Below are positions 47,489 to 58,592 of a stretch of 64,000 bases of DNA, piece after piece. How positions within the stretch are numbered: the first letter of the stretch is position 1; each line of letters begins with the position of its first letter. The position numbers and the translations under genes are program-made. The stretch covers positions 124,001-188,000 of the forward strand of contig NZ_WFLK01000007.1 of the NCBI RefSeq assembly GCF_009208565.1, given 5' to 3'. The notes beneath the pieces are model-generated. The model ran no database searches. It had not been told where the DNA came from and saw nothing but the letters and a program-made list of their open reading frames with translations. This DNA is from Janthinobacterium aquaticum (GTDB lineage Bacteria > Pseudomonadota > Gammaproteobacteria > Burkholderiales > Burkholderiaceae_D).

Positions 47489-48367
47489 TCAGCTGAGTTC
47501 ATTCTGATAATGATGATGACTGGTCAGGTACAAGCCGCGGCGCAGTTCGACCGGCTTGTCGCCGTAGGTAAACGAGACCCGCTCCGAACTGAGCAGCGGC
47601 GTATTGACGTCGATATCGAGCAATTGCGCCGCGCCGGCGTCGGCGCACACGGCGCGGATCTGCTCGGAAGCGCGGATCATGCGCGTGCCGAATTCGGTTT
47701 CAAACAGGCCGTACATCGGGCCCTTGTATTCGACCAGTCGCTCGGCCGTGAGACCCTTGAAGATCTGCCCGGGCAGCCAAAGTTCTTCGACAATGGTCGG
47801 CACGCCGTCGAAATACTGCACGCGCTTGATAAAGATGACGGCGTCGCCCGACTTCAGGTCCATCAGGCGCGCCACGTCGGCCGGCGCGCGCACGCGCTTG
47901 ACTTCGATGAACTTGCTTTCAGGATAATGCGGCACGCCTTCGTCCGGCACCAGGCGCAGGAAGCGGAAGTGCGCGCGCGCCTCGTGGTGGGTCGACACGA
48001 ACGTGCCCTTGCCCTGGCGGCGCATGACCAGGTTTTCCGCCGCCAGCTCGTCGATCGCCTTGCGCACCGTGCCCTGGCTGACCTTGAAGCGGCCGGCCAG
48101 TTCCACTTCGCTGGGAATCAGTTCGCCCGGCTTCCATTCGCCCGACTGCAGGCTTTGCGTGATCAGTGCCTTGATCTGCTGATACAGTGGACTGAAAGTG
48201 GGAGAGACGGCTGGGACCGAAGGGGCCGCTGGCGGCGCCTGAGTAGCAGTCACAGCCGCAGCCGCAGCGACAGGCGCAACTGGCGCCACAGGGACATCGG
48301 CGCTCGGACTGACCGCCCCGCTTGCAGCAGTGGCATTGTTGGTCAGATTGGTCGAGGCGGAATTCAT
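47489..48367 (-). CDS. GntR-family regulator (HutC/UTRA type)
   Basis: A 292-residue GntR regulator. The first 55 residues are Ala/Pro/Val-rich and probably disordered. The winged helix follows (SPLYQQIKALITQSLQSGEW to QGTVRKAIDELAAENLVMRR QGKGTFV), then a UTRA-type ligand domain (FRFLRLVPDEGVPHYP onward). It lies between sdhC and mdh and reads toward sdhC, so it is placed to control TCA genes; that is inference. A 16 bp palindrome lies 58 bp before its start. Confidence 0.92.
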   Translation of the reverse strand: MNSASTNLTNNATAASGAVSPSADVPVAPVAPVAAAAAVTATQAPPAAPSVPAVSPTFSPLYQQIKALITQSLQSGEWKPGELIPSEVELAGRFKVSQGTVRKAIDELAAENLVMRRQGKGTFVSTHHEARAHFRFLRLVPDEGVPHYPESKFIEVKRVRAPADVARLMDLKSGDAVIFIKRVQYFDGVPTIVEELWLPGQIFKGLTAERLVEYKGPMYGLFETEFGTRMIRASEQIRAVCADAGAAQLLDIDVNTPLLSSERVSFTYGDKPVELRRGLYLTSHHHYQNELS

Positions 48368-48420
48368 AGGCCGTCATTTCAACACAAATCAAGTTTCGCG
48401 TCCAGTAAAAACCGACAACT

Positions 48421-48460
48421 TATCTGTCTTATATAAGACATAAGATACGATTGACAGATA
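48421..48460. promoter_or_regulatory. Palindrome between gntR and mdh, candidate GntR operator
   Basis: TGTCTTATATAAGACA (48425-48440) is a perfect 16 bp palindrome. A second perfect repeat, TATCTGTC (48421-48428) with GACAGATA (48453-48460), encloses it. The site covers the probable gntR promoter and ends inside the mdh -35 element. The rest of the 305 bp gntR-mdh region (48480-48672) shows no gene I trust. Confidence 0.65.
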
Positions 48461-48479
48461 CAAACCGGAGGCCTACACT
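48451..48479 (+). promoter_or_regulatory. Sigma-70 promoter for mdh
   Basis: TTGACA (48451-48456) and TACACT (48474-48479) are separated by 17 bp. The -35 is a perfect consensus match and the -10 matches four of six. It would produce a leader of about 190 nt before mdh. The palindrome lies immediately upstream. Confidence 0.65.
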
Positions 48480-48672
48480 GCCCCCGACAAAACTGGTGAA
48501 CCATGCATTTTTGTTGCTCGCCAGCCACTCTGGCGCAGCATGAAAATGAGGAGACGGCCGCTGGCACAGGCAATTGGCTGGCAACTGTCGCTTTTGGTAT
48601 CATTACAGTTTTTCCGGACAAGCGTACGACCAGCTTCCAGCCCGTTTTCTTTCCCATTTTTGGAGATTCATC

Positions 48673-49662
48673 ATGGCTAAAACCCCTATGCGTGTTGCAG
48701 TGACCGGCGCCGCCGGCCAGATCGGCTACGCTCTGTTGTTCCGCATCGCCAACGGCGACATGCTCGGCAAAGACCAGCCTGTCATCCTGCAATTGCTTGA
48801 AATTCCGGACGAAAAAGCACAGAAAGCCCTGAAGGGCGTGATGATGGAAATCGACGACTGCGCGTTCCCGCTGCTGACCGAGATGACCGCCCACTCCGAT
48901 CCGCTGACCGCATTCAAGGATGTCGACGTTGCCGTGCTGGTTGGCGCGCGTCCACGCGGCCCTGGCATGGAACGCAAGGACCTGCTGGAAGCAAACGCCC
49001 AGATCTTCACGGTGCAAGGCAAGGCGCTCGACGCTGTTGCTTCGCGCAACGTGAAAGTGCTGGTGGTCGGCAACCCTGCCAACACCAACGCCTACATCGC
49101 CATGAAATCGGCGCCATCGCTGCCAGCGAAAAACTTCACCGCCATGCTGCGCCTGGACCACAACCGCGCGCTGTCGCAAGTGGCTGCCAAGACCGGCACC
49201 GCTGTCAAAGACATCGAAAAGCTGACCGTGTGGGGCAATCACTCGCCAACCATGTATGCTGACTACCGTTTCGCCACCGTGGACGGCAAAAACGTCAAGG
49301 ACCTGATCAACGACCAGGAATGGAACGCCAACACCTTCCTGCCAACCGTCGGCAAGCGTGGCGCCGCCATTATCGAAGCGCGCGGCCTGTCGTCGGCAGC
49401 GTCGGCAGCGAACGCCGCCATCGACCATATCCATGACTGGATGCTGGGCACCAACGGCAAGTGGACCACCATGGGCGTGCCATCGGACGGTTCCTACGGT
49501 ATCCCTGAAGGCACCGTATTCGGCTTCCCTGTGACCACCGAAAACGGCGAGTACACGATTGTTCAAGGCCTGGAAATCGATGCATTCTCGCAAGAGCGCA
49601 TCAACCTGACCCTGAAAGAACTGACCGAAGAACGCGAAGGCGTGAAACACCTGCTGCCTTAA
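48673..49662 (+). CDS. mdh: Malate dehydrogenase
   Basis: Oxidises malate to oxaloacetate with NAD+. The 329-residue protein has the Rossmann motif [15 protein letters not shown] and the substrate loop [15 protein letters not shown], with NPANTNAYI and the catalytic LDHNRALSQ and [13 protein letters not shown] segments. This is the cytosolic-type bacterial MDH. I chose ATG 48673 (MAKTPMRV), with GGAG as ribosome site; the longer frame to 48574 is unsupported. It heads the plus-strand TCA arm. Confidence 0.98.
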   Translation: MAKTPMRVAVTGAAGQIGYALLFRIANGDMLGKDQPVILQLLEIPDEKAQKALKGVMMEIDDCAFPLLTEMTAHSDPLTAFKDVDVAVLVGARPRGPGMERKDLLEANAQIFTVQGKALDAVASRNVKVLVVGNPANTNAYIAMKSAPSLPAKNFTAMLRLDHNRALSQVAAKTGTAVKDIEKLTVWGNHSPTMYADYRFATVDGKNVKDLINDQEWNANTFLPTVGKRGAAIIEARGLSSAASAANAAIDHIHDWMLGTNGKWTTMGVPSDGSYGIPEGTVFGFPVTTENGEYTIVQGLEIDAFSQERINLTLKELTEEREGVKHLLP

Positions 49663-49806
49663 GTCAGTGCAGCCAGTGCGGGCGCCGCGTGGCGTCCGCT
49701 GTCAGTATCTGGGCCGTCCGCGCCGGTCGCGGGCGGCCTCGCCGCTTCATCAAACAGTGCATCTGCAGATTCACTCGATAGCTTCACCTGAAGAGAAAAG
49801 CCTTAC

Positions 49807-50808
49807 ATGCATCCTTCCGAGGTTTTATTCCAAGGCAAACGCCAGCCGCTGCTGCTCGCCGCTTGTGACCATTACGCCGGCTCCGAAAAGCTGATGCGTA
49901 AATCGATTGCTTTGCAACAAGAGCTTGGTCCTTTGTTCGACATCACCTTCGATTGCGAAGACGGCGCCAGCGCCGGCAACGAAGAAGTCCATGCGCAACT
50001 GGTCGCCGGCCTGATCGCCAGCGACGCCAACGCGTTCAACCGCATCGGCGTGCGCGTGCACGATGTCGACAGCCCGTTTTTCGCGCGCGACGTGGAAATC
50101 ATCTGCGCCGCAGCCGCCCAGCGCCTGGCCTACATTGCCGTGCCCAAGGTCGGCGGCGTACAGGACGCGATGCTGGCCATCGACCTGATCAACCTGCACG
50201 CCAAACGGGCCGGACGCGACAACCTGCCGGTGCATATCCTGATCGAGACCCATGGCGCACTGCACGACGCCTACGCGATCGCCGCCCTGCCTCAGGTCGA
50301 ATGCCTGTCGTTCGGCATCATGGATTTCGTCTCGTCGCACTACGGCGCCGTACCGGCCGCCGCCATGCGCACGCCAGGTCAATTTACCCATCCGCTGGTG
50401 GTGCGCGCCAAGCTCGAAGTGGCCAGCGCCTGCCACGCACACGGCAAGGTCGCCTCGCATAACGTCACCACCGATGTGCGCGATTCGGCCGTGGTAGCCA
50501 ACGACGCCCAGCGCGCGACGGCCGAGTTCGGCTACACGCGCATGTGGAGCATCCACCCCGACCAGATCAAGCCGATCATCAAGGCCTTCACGCCGCGCCT
50601 GTCCGAGGTCAATGAAGCAACCAACATCCTCACCGAAGCGCAACGCGCCCACTGGGGACCGATTGCGCAAAATGGCCGCTTGCATGACCGCGCCAGCTAC
50701 CGATATTATTGGACCGTTTTGCAACGCGCCAGACTGGCGGGCCTGGGCCTGCCCGAGGCAGCGGTCGCATTACTTAATCCGCCCGACACCAGCTCCACCG
50801 AAAACTGA
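49807..50808 (+). CDS. HpcH/HpaI aldolase-fold CoA ester lyase
   Basis: A 333-residue TIM-barrel protein of the HpcH/HpaI/citrate lyase beta family, which cleaves or forms CoA esters such as malyl- or citramalyl-CoA. Conserved regions include DITFDCEDGASAGNEE (metal-binding acidic residues), RIGVRVHDVDSPFF, YIAVPKVGG, HILIETHGALHDAY and SFGIMDFVSSH. The exact substrate is unknown. It lies between mdh and a secreted-protein gene, in the same direction; a metabolic link to malate is plausible but inferred. Confidence 0.88.
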   Translation: MHPSEVLFQGKRQPLLLAACDHYAGSEKLMRKSIALQQELGPLFDITFDCEDGASAGNEEVHAQLVAGLIASDANAFNRIGVRVHDVDSPFFARDVEIICAAAAQRLAYIAVPKVGGVQDAMLAIDLINLHAKRAGRDNLPVHILIETHGALHDAYAIAALPQVECLSFGIMDFVSSHYGAVPAAAMRTPGQFTHPLVVRAKLEVASACHAHGKVASHNVTTDVRDSAVVANDAQRATAEFGYTRMWSIHPDQIKPIIKAFTPRLSEVNEATNILTEAQRAHWGPIAQNGRLHDRASYRYYWTVLQRARLAGLGLPEAAVALLNPPDTSSTEN

Positions 50809-50821
50809 CAGGAATACCACG

Positions 50822-51376
50822 ATGTCCCTCTCCAAATTAGCCCTTGCCTGCAGCGTCGCGCTGGGCGCGATGACCCTGACCCTGGCGCCGGCGAGCTTTG
50901 CCGCCACCGACACCAAGGCGCCGGCCAAGGTCAAGACCGTCAAGGCCAAGGCAACGGCCAAGACCAAAGCCAAGACGCCGGCCAAGGCTGCGGCAAAGCC
51001 TGCCGCCATGCCGGCAGAACCGAATGAAGAGGCCGATGAACCGGACACCACCGGCTCGGCAACCACCGAGTTCCATTGCGAACTGGGCAACAAGATTACC
51101 ATCTACAGCAACGCCACCGATGATTCGCATATCGCGCTGCGCTGGCAAAAGCGCCTGCATCGCCTGAGCCGCGTCGGCACCACCACCGGCGCCAACCGTT
51201 TTGAAAACCGCCTGTACGGCCTGATCTGGATCGGCATTCCGGCCAAGGGCATGTTGCTCGATTCCAAGCAGAACCGCCAGCTGGCCAACGAATGCAAGGA
51301 TGCCGAGCAGGCCAAACCGGCCGTCGCAATCGAAGCGCCGGCTGGGCTGGGCGTGGTCGCACCAAGCGGCAGCTGA
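50822..51376 (+). CDS. Secreted protein with MliC-like C-terminal domain
   Basis: A 184-residue exported protein. A signal peptide (LALACSVALGAMTLTLAPASFA) is followed by a Lys/Ala/Thr-rich linker (VKTVKAKATAKTKAKTPAK) and an acidic segment. The remaining 110 residues resemble the MliC/PliC lysozyme-inhibitor fold: FHCELGNKITIYSN, TGANRFENRLYGLIWIG and a final Cys in ANECKD that could pair with the first Cys. The similarity is by eye and should be treated as tentative. It starts 13 bp after the CoA ester lyase gene. Confidence 0.75.
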   Translation: MSLSKLALACSVALGAMTLTLAPASFAATDTKAPAKVKTVKAKATAKTKAKTPAKAAAKPAAMPAEPNEEADEPDTTGSATTEFHCELGNKITIYSNATDDSHIALRWQKRLHRLSRVGTTTGANRFENRLYGLIWIGIPAKGMLLDSKQNRQLANECKDAEQAKPAVAIEAPAGLGVVAPSGS

Positions 51377-51388
51377 TCCAATAGCCAG

Positions 51389-51407
51389 GGCCCCGATGGG
51401 GCCTTTT
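51389..51407 (+). terminator. Intrinsic terminator
   Basis: GGCCCC (51389-51394), loop GAT, GGGGCC (51398-51403), then TTTT. It lies 12 bp past the secreted-protein gene and separates it from acnA. Confidence 0.75.
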
Positions 51408-51493
51408 ATGTTATATATGCCGCTTATATTTCGCGGCCCCAGCGAACAACATCAAATTAGCCATAGCAGCTGAATAGCCAACCAGGAGAAGTC

Positions 51494-54214
<2,721 letters not shown>

Positions 54215-54234
54215 GCCGGCGACTTGCCGCAATG

Positions 54235-54266
54235 AAAAAACGCCGGTTCCGACCGGCGTTTTTTTT
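54235..54266. terminator. Bidirectional intrinsic terminator after acnA
   Basis: CGCCGGT (54241-54247), a TCCG loop and ACCGGCG (54252-54258) with flanking A- and T-runs, 20 bp past the acnA stop. Confidence 0.92.
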
Positions 54267-54426
54267 GGCCGGCGCCACCAGCGCGCGCTTGAAATTTGCC
54301 CGTTGCGCCATGATCTGGAAACAGCTTGTGCATCCGTGTGGCCTAATCCACTACAATACGGTTATAAGGGTTGATCATCGTTTTGACTGATCCATTTTTT
54401 TCACTTTCAGAGACTCTTATTCCGCT

Positions 54427-55680
54427 ATGCGTCGTCCTTCCAAAGATTCATCCCATAAACTGACTGCCGACAGCCAGCGCCTGGTCACCTTTGCCCAGGC
54501 GGTCGTACAGGCAGCCAGCCGTCTCGAAGAGCGTTCCTGGGAACACAGCCTCGATACGCAGCTCCAGAAATTACTCAGGACCGGACACCAGGACACCATC
54601 GACAACACCCTGGGCAGCCTGTTCAGGCAGGATCTGAACGCCTATGACGTGCTGATGGACAGCGTGGAAGCGGTCAGCGAATCGGCTTCCATCGTGCATG
54701 AAGAGGTGCGCTACGACGCGCTGCTGGTGGCCGTGCCGGTACTGGCCTGGACGCGTTTTTCCATTGCCTCCGGCCCGCTGGCCACCGACGCCGTCAATGT
54801 GCTGTCGACCCATTTTGCGGCCCACCTGCTGGCCGATGGCGTGAAGATGGCGATGGCGCCCACGCTGTATTCGATCGACCAGTTGCCGCGCAGCCATGTC
54901 GAGACCTATGCCAAGACGCAGAAACTGGCGCTGGCGGCCCTGAAAGGCACGACCGTCAAGCCATCAGCAAAAGAAGCTGAAACGGCGCCGTTCCTGGCCG
55001 ATACGCGCTATCTGCTGGTGGCCGTGGTGGCCCCTGCCGGCGCGCCGCTGTTCCGCTGGCAGGTGCCTGCCTTGCAAACCGACTTTGTTGCCGAACGCAG
55101 CGCAGCGCTCGAACAATGGCGCACCCAGGCTGCGCCGACGCTGGCGCGCATGCTGCCCGGCTGCGGCATCGAACTGCTGCTGCCCGAAGCATACTATGTG
55201 GCCTGCCGCGAAGCGGACAAGCTGATCCGTCCGGTCTCGGTACGCGCCGCCGTGCATTACCTGACGCACACGCTGGCCATCGAACCGTCCGAACTGCGCG
55301 CGGTAGTGGCCGGCTTTGGCGAAGAATCAGCCGAAGGCCAGGTCGACGAATACCGCATCGCCTTCACGCTGCGCCAGGCGCCGGAAGTGATCTATGGCAT
55401 CGTCTGGCCGCTGTATGGCCAGGAAGATGAAGACGGTACGCCGATCGAAGGCCTGATCCAGGTCGGCATCGCCGCCCAGGGCAAGCAGAAGACCCCGGTC
55501 GATGAAATCGTCGAACACCTGCAAGCGGCCGGCGTGACGCAGATCAAGCGTCACAGCGAGCGCTTTGTCGGCGAATACTGCGACGACTGCGGCGCCCCGC
55601 TGTTTGCCGATCCGTCAGGCGAGCTGGCGCATCCGGAAATGCCGGAAGATACCCCGCAAGGTACCGAGCATTTTCATTGA
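54427..55680 (+). CDS. DUF2863-like protein, function unknown
   Basis: A 417-residue protein that I place in DUF2863, a family found mainly in Burkholderiales. No membrane segment or signal is visible. The middle (LVAVPVLAWTRFSI, TRYLLVAVVAPAGAPLFRW, IAFTLRQAPEVIYGIVWPLYG) alternates beta strands and helices. The C-terminus has EYCDDCGAPLF, with two cysteines that could bind metal with the final His residues. It begins at ATG 54427. Its TGA stop lies 15 bp before the REP pair. Confidence 0.82.
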   Translation: MRRPSKDSSHKLTADSQRLVTFAQAVVQAASRLEERSWEHSLDTQLQKLLRTGHQDTIDNTLGSLFRQDLNAYDVLMDSVEAVSESASIVHEEVRYDALLVAVPVLAWTRFSIASGPLATDAVNVLSTHFAAHLLADGVKMAMAPTLYSIDQLPRSHVETYAKTQKLALAALKGTTVKPSAKEAETAPFLADTRYLLVAVVAPAGAPLFRWQVPALQTDFVAERSAALEQWRTQAAPTLARMLPGCGIELLLPEAYYVACREADKLIRPVSVRAAVHYLTHTLAIEPSELRAVVAGFGEESAEGQVDEYRIAFTLRQAPEVIYGIVWPLYGQEDEDGTPIEGLIQVGIAAQGKQKTPVDEIVEHLQAAGVTQIKRHSERFVGEYCDDCGAPLFADPSGELAHPEMPEDTPQGTEHFH

Positions 55681-55695
55681 TGGGTCAACGGTGGT

Positions 55696-55788
55696 GTCGG
55701 ATTACGCGCTACGCGCTAATCCGACCTACGTTGCCGCCCCGTCCGTAGGTCGGATTAGCGCGTAAGCGCGTAATCCGACAACATTGTT
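55696..55788. repeat. REP pair between convergent genes
   Basis: A minus-orientation unit (55696-55730, GTCGGATTACGCGC to TAATCCGACCTACG) and a plus-orientation unit (55744-55788, GTAGGTCGGATTAG to CGTAATCCGACA plus ACATTGTT), between the DUF2863 gene and the CYTH gene. Confidence 0.9.
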
Positions 55789-55818
55789 TGCGCGGCAGAC
55801 ATCACCAACCCATGACGT

Positions 55819-55850
55819 AAAAAAGGCGGAACCGCAGCTCCGCCTTTTTT
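55819..55850. terminator. Bidirectional intrinsic terminator
   Basis: AAAAAAGGCGGA (55819-55830) and TCCGCCTTTTTT (55839-55850) form a perfect 12 bp stem around an 8-base loop, before the CYTH gene stop. It serves the convergent DUF2863 and CYTH genes. Confidence 0.9.
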
Positions 55851-55862
55851 ACATTCACCTCA

Positions 55863-56327
55863 TCACCACCGCGAATACGGATGCCGTATCAGGTTGGCGT
55901 TGAAATAGCGCGCATCATCCGACACTTCCTCGCCCACCCACTCCGGCTTGTCGAAGGCCTGGTCTTCCGATTCCAGTTCGATCTCGGCCACCACCAGGCC
56001 GGCGTTGGCGCCTAAAAACTCGTCGACTTCCCACACCATGCCGGCATGCGTGATGCGGCGCCGGTATTTCTCGATCAGCGGCTGCTCGCACAGGCCGTCG
56101 AGCAATTCGGCGGCGTCCGTCAGCGGGATCGGATACTCCCATTCGCCGCGCGTGGCGCCCACACTGGCCCCCTTGATGGTCAGCACCGCCTGCTCGCCTT
56201 CGATGCGCACGCGCACCACCCGCTCGCGGGTCGACGACAGGTAACCCTGGCGCAGCAGCACCGGCTCGCCCAGGCTGCGCCAGGCGTCGCCGAACAGCAG
56301 GAATTTACGTTCGATCTCGACGCCCAT
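55863..56327 (-). CDS. CYTH-domain protein, putative triphosphatase
   Basis: A 154-residue CYTH protein, the tunnel fold of class IV adenylate cyclases, thiamine triphosphatases and inorganic triphosphatases. The signature EIERKFLL is at residues 4-11, followed by VVRVRIEGEQAVLTIKG, REWEYPI-like GEWEYPIPL, EKYRRRI and VVAEIELESEDQAF, all supplying charged tunnel residues. It lies 10 bp downstream of the M14 peptidase gene and is probably co-transcribed. A triphosphatase is more likely than a cyclase, but the substrate is not settled. Confidence 0.9.
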   Translation of the reverse strand: MGVEIERKFLLFGDAWRSLGEPVLLRQGYLSSTRERVVRVRIEGEQAVLTIKGASVGATRGEWEYPIPLTDAAELLDGLCEQPLIEKYRRRITHAGMVWEVDEFLGANAGLVVAEIELESEDQAFDKPEWVGEEVSDDARYFNANLIRHPYSRW

Positions 56328-56337
56328 GCTGCGCCTG

Positions 56338-57459
56338 TCAGTCGAGCGACAGCAGGATAGGCTGCAGCATGGCCGCGCCCAGGGTGGCGCTGCGCGCGCC
56401 GTTCCAGCCCACTGCCGGATGCGGCAGGTCGGCGTTTTCCTTGAACGGCATTTCCAGCGTCAGCGCCAGGCAGCCGAAATGGTGGCCGATATACTTCGAG
56501 GCCAGCGTCAGCATGTCCGACTTGTACTTGCTGGCGGCATAGCCGTATTTGTCCTGGAAGTCGGGGCTGGCCTGCTTGTAACGCTCGATAAAGGCCTTCT
56601 GGTGTGCGGCCTGGGCCGGCGTGAAGTTTTCCAGCATTTCATTGCCGGCCACAAAGTTGTACGGCAGCGCTTCGTCGCCGTGGATGTCGAAGAACATGTC
56701 GACGCCGGTTTCATGGATCTTGTTTTTCACGCACAAAACCTCCGGGCTCGATTCAAGCGACGGCGTCATCCATTCACGGTTCAGGTTGGCGCCGGCGGCG
56801 TTGGTGCGCAGATTGCCACGGATCGAGCCGTCCGGATTCATGTTCGGCACGATATGGAACACGGCGCGCTGCAAGAGCTTGCGCGCGATCGGGTTGGCGT
56901 CGTCGAGCAGCGCGTCGATCAGGCCTTCGACAAACCATTCGGCCATCGATTCGCCCGGATGCTGGCGTGCGATGACCCAGATTTTCTTTTCCGCCTGCGG
57001 GTCGCCAATGGTGACCAGATTCATGTCGCGGCCATCGACCGTCGAGCCCAGATCAGTCACGCGCGCCAGCGGATGCTCGGCCACTTCGCCCAGCAATCGC
57101 AGGTGGCGCTCCCACGAATACGGCTCGAAGTAGGCGTAGTAGACGCTGTCGAGTTCGGGCGTATGGGAAATCGTCATGACCTGGCCGTCAAAAGTGGTCG
57201 GCACGCGGAACCAGTTTTCGCTGTCGTAGCTGGCCACGGCCTGATAGCCCTCGTAGCCGGCCGGATAGGTGGCCTGGCCAGCGTTCAGGAAACGCAGCGT
57301 GCAGGCCTGGTCGCGCGCGCCTTGCAGGCGGAAATGGAACCACTGATGGATATCGGCGTGGCTGTCCTTGCGCAGTTTCAGGTCGATCGCGTTGGCGCTG
57401 GCAGCGCTGACAACGTCGATCGCGCCCGAGTCGAAATTCTGGCTGATTTTAATGGTCAT
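56338..57459 (-). CDS. M14 metallocarboxypeptidase, cytosolic (CCP) type
   Basis: A 373-residue zinc carboxypeptidase with the layout of the cytosolic carboxypeptidase subfamily: an N-terminal beta domain (to about residue 115, ending near YYAYFEPYSWERH), then the catalytic domain. Zinc ligands appear in ARQHPGESMAEW (His and Glu) and DIHGDE (His); NPDGSIRGNLRTNAAGANLNREW and the catalytic Glu in LTLEMPFK are typical. There is no signal peptide. Eukaryotic relatives trim tubulin glutamates; the bacterial substrate is unknown. ATG 57459 has an AGGA site. Confidence 0.92.
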   Translation of the reverse strand: MTIKISQNFDSGAIDVVSAASANAIDLKLRKDSHADIHQWFHFRLQGARDQACTLRFLNAGQATYPAGYEGYQAVASYDSENWFRVPTTFDGQVMTISHTPELDSVYYAYFEPYSWERHLRLLGEVAEHPLARVTDLGSTVDGRDMNLVTIGDPQAEKKIWVIARQHPGESMAEWFVEGLIDALLDDANPIARKLLQRAVFHIVPNMNPDGSIRGNLRTNAAGANLNREWMTPSLESSPEVLCVKNKIHETGVDMFFDIHGDEALPYNFVAGNEMLENFTPAQAAHQKAFIERYKQASPDFQDKYGYAASKYKSDMLTLASKYIGHHFGCLALTLEMPFKENADLPHPAVGWNGARSATLGAAMLQPILLSLD

Positions 57460-57494
57460 GGTGGATTCCTGTGATGTTGATTAAGCGTCCCGGA

Positions 57495-57513
57495 GCACTT
57501 GCCGGACAAGTGC
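57495..57513. promoter_or_regulatory. Inverted repeat upstream of the M14 peptidase gene
   Basis: GCACTTG (57495-57501) and CAAGTGC (57507-57513) form a perfect 7 bp inverted repeat with a 5 bp centre, 36 bp before the peptidase ATG and in the region shared with the divergent TetR gene. The size suits a TetR operator. Confidence 0.5.
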
Positions 57514-57682
57514 GGCCAGTGTAAGCCCTTTCGCTATTTTCCGCCCTTTGGCCGCGTTAGCAAAGGCTGGGCACCGCGTTTTCGCACCAATCCGGGGCAT
57601 CGTCGGCAGAGCTGGCGTAGCCGGCAACAAAAAACGGCCAGTGGCGGGCTGCACCGGACAAAAATCTGATTTGTAACAGGCT

Positions 57683-57717
57683 CTGAAACATTTTCAGGGG
57701 TGATGCCGCCCTATAAT
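57683..57717 (+). promoter_or_regulatory. TetR gene promoter with overlapping palindrome
   Basis: A perfect TATAAT (57712-57717) lies 31 bp before the TetR start codon. The -35 position is covered by CTGAAA-CAT-TTTCAG (57683-57697), an inverted repeat of 6 bp arms, which fits autoregulation. No good -35 hexamer is visible. Confidence 0.5.
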
Positions 57718-57748
57718 CGCTGCTTTTAATAAGTGGCCAGAAAGAGTC

Positions 57749-58468
57749 GTGGATAAAAAGCTAAGCAATATACAAGAACGAAAAGTCCGGGAAGCCCACG
57801 CACGACGCGAACATATCATCGAGGTAGTCAAGCGCCTGATCAAGCAGGGCGGCGCACGCGCCGTATCGATCCGCAAGGTGGCCGAAGCGGCCGGTTTTTC
57901 CACCACCGTGGTGTATGCGCTGTTTCGCGACAAGGCCACGCTGATTGCGCAGGCGATGGACAAGGACCTGCTCGACCTGGTGGGGGCCATGCGCAGCGCC
58001 AGCGAAGCGCAAACCGATCCGTGGGACCGCGTGCGCAGCATGGGCCGCGCCTATATCCAGTACGGCTTTGCCCACCCGGACGAATATGCGCTGATCTTCA
58101 TGGAGCTGCGCCCGCACGCCGAAGTCGACGCGGCGATGGTCGAACATGGCAATGCCGAGCAGGACCCGTACGCTTACGCGCTGCAGCAGTTTGCCGCGCT
58201 GGCCGAAGCCGGCCAGGTGCAGGCGGAGGAAGCGGCACTGCATGCGATGACGCAGATATTCTGGCAGTCCCTGCACGGGCTGGTGTCGCTGCGCATCGTG
58301 ATGGACGAAGGCGACCCGTGGACGCCGTATATGGCACTCGATGCGCATACCGAAGACTTGCTGAGCGTGGTCACGGAAGGCATACGGCTGCGCTTTGCGC
58401 CATCGACGAAAATCGGGGTCAGGTCGGCCATTGCTACACAAGCTCATCAGGACAGTAGGTCGGATTAG
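57749..58468 (+). CDS. TetR-family transcriptional regulator
   Basis: A 239-residue TetR regulator starting at GTG 57749. The N-terminal helix-turn-helix is IRKVAEAAGFSTTVVYALFRDKATLIAQAM (two parts), followed by an all-helical ligand domain of the type with YIQYGFAHPDEYALIFMELR. It is divergent from the M14/CYTH pair and convergent with the CoA-transferase gene. The last codons (Arg-Ser-Asp) and the TAG stop are read from the head of a REP element, so its C-terminus was probably changed by REP insertion. Confidence 0.88.
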   Translation: MDKKLSNIQERKVREAHARREHIIEVVKRLIKQGGARAVSIRKVAEAAGFSTTVVYALFRDKATLIAQAMDKDLLDLVGAMRSASEAQTDPWDRVRSMGRAYIQYGFAHPDEYALIFMELRPHAEVDAAMVEHGNAEQDPYAYALQQFAALAEAGQVQAEEAALHAMTQIFWQSLHGLVSLRIVMDEGDPWTPYMALDAHTEDLLSVVTEGIRLRFAPSTKIGVRSAIATQAHQDSRSD

Positions 58469-58537
58469 CGTAGCGTAATCCGACAATTGGCAGCTGATAT
58501 TGTCGGATTACGCCGCTATGCGGCTAATCCGACCTAC
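58455..58537. repeat. REP pair overlapping the TetR gene end
   Basis: A plus-orientation unit (58455-58488, GTAGGTCGGATTAG to CGTAATCCGACA) and a minus-orientation unit (58502-58537, GTCGGATTACGCC to TAATCCGACCTAC). The first encodes the TetR gene stop (58466-58468). Confidence 0.9.
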
Positions 58538-58592
58538 TTAGTTTGCCAGGCGTTTTCCTTAACTTAGCGGCATTAAGACCTGACCCCAGGTT

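Noticed and set aside
48503-48703. 66-codon frame in the mdh leader
   Set aside because: It has no ribosome site and overlaps the mdh start in another frame. A leader peptide cannot be excluded, but nothing supports it.
48379-49650. 423-codon open frame antisense to mdh
   Set aside because: Shadow of mdh, which has complete malate dehydrogenase motifs.
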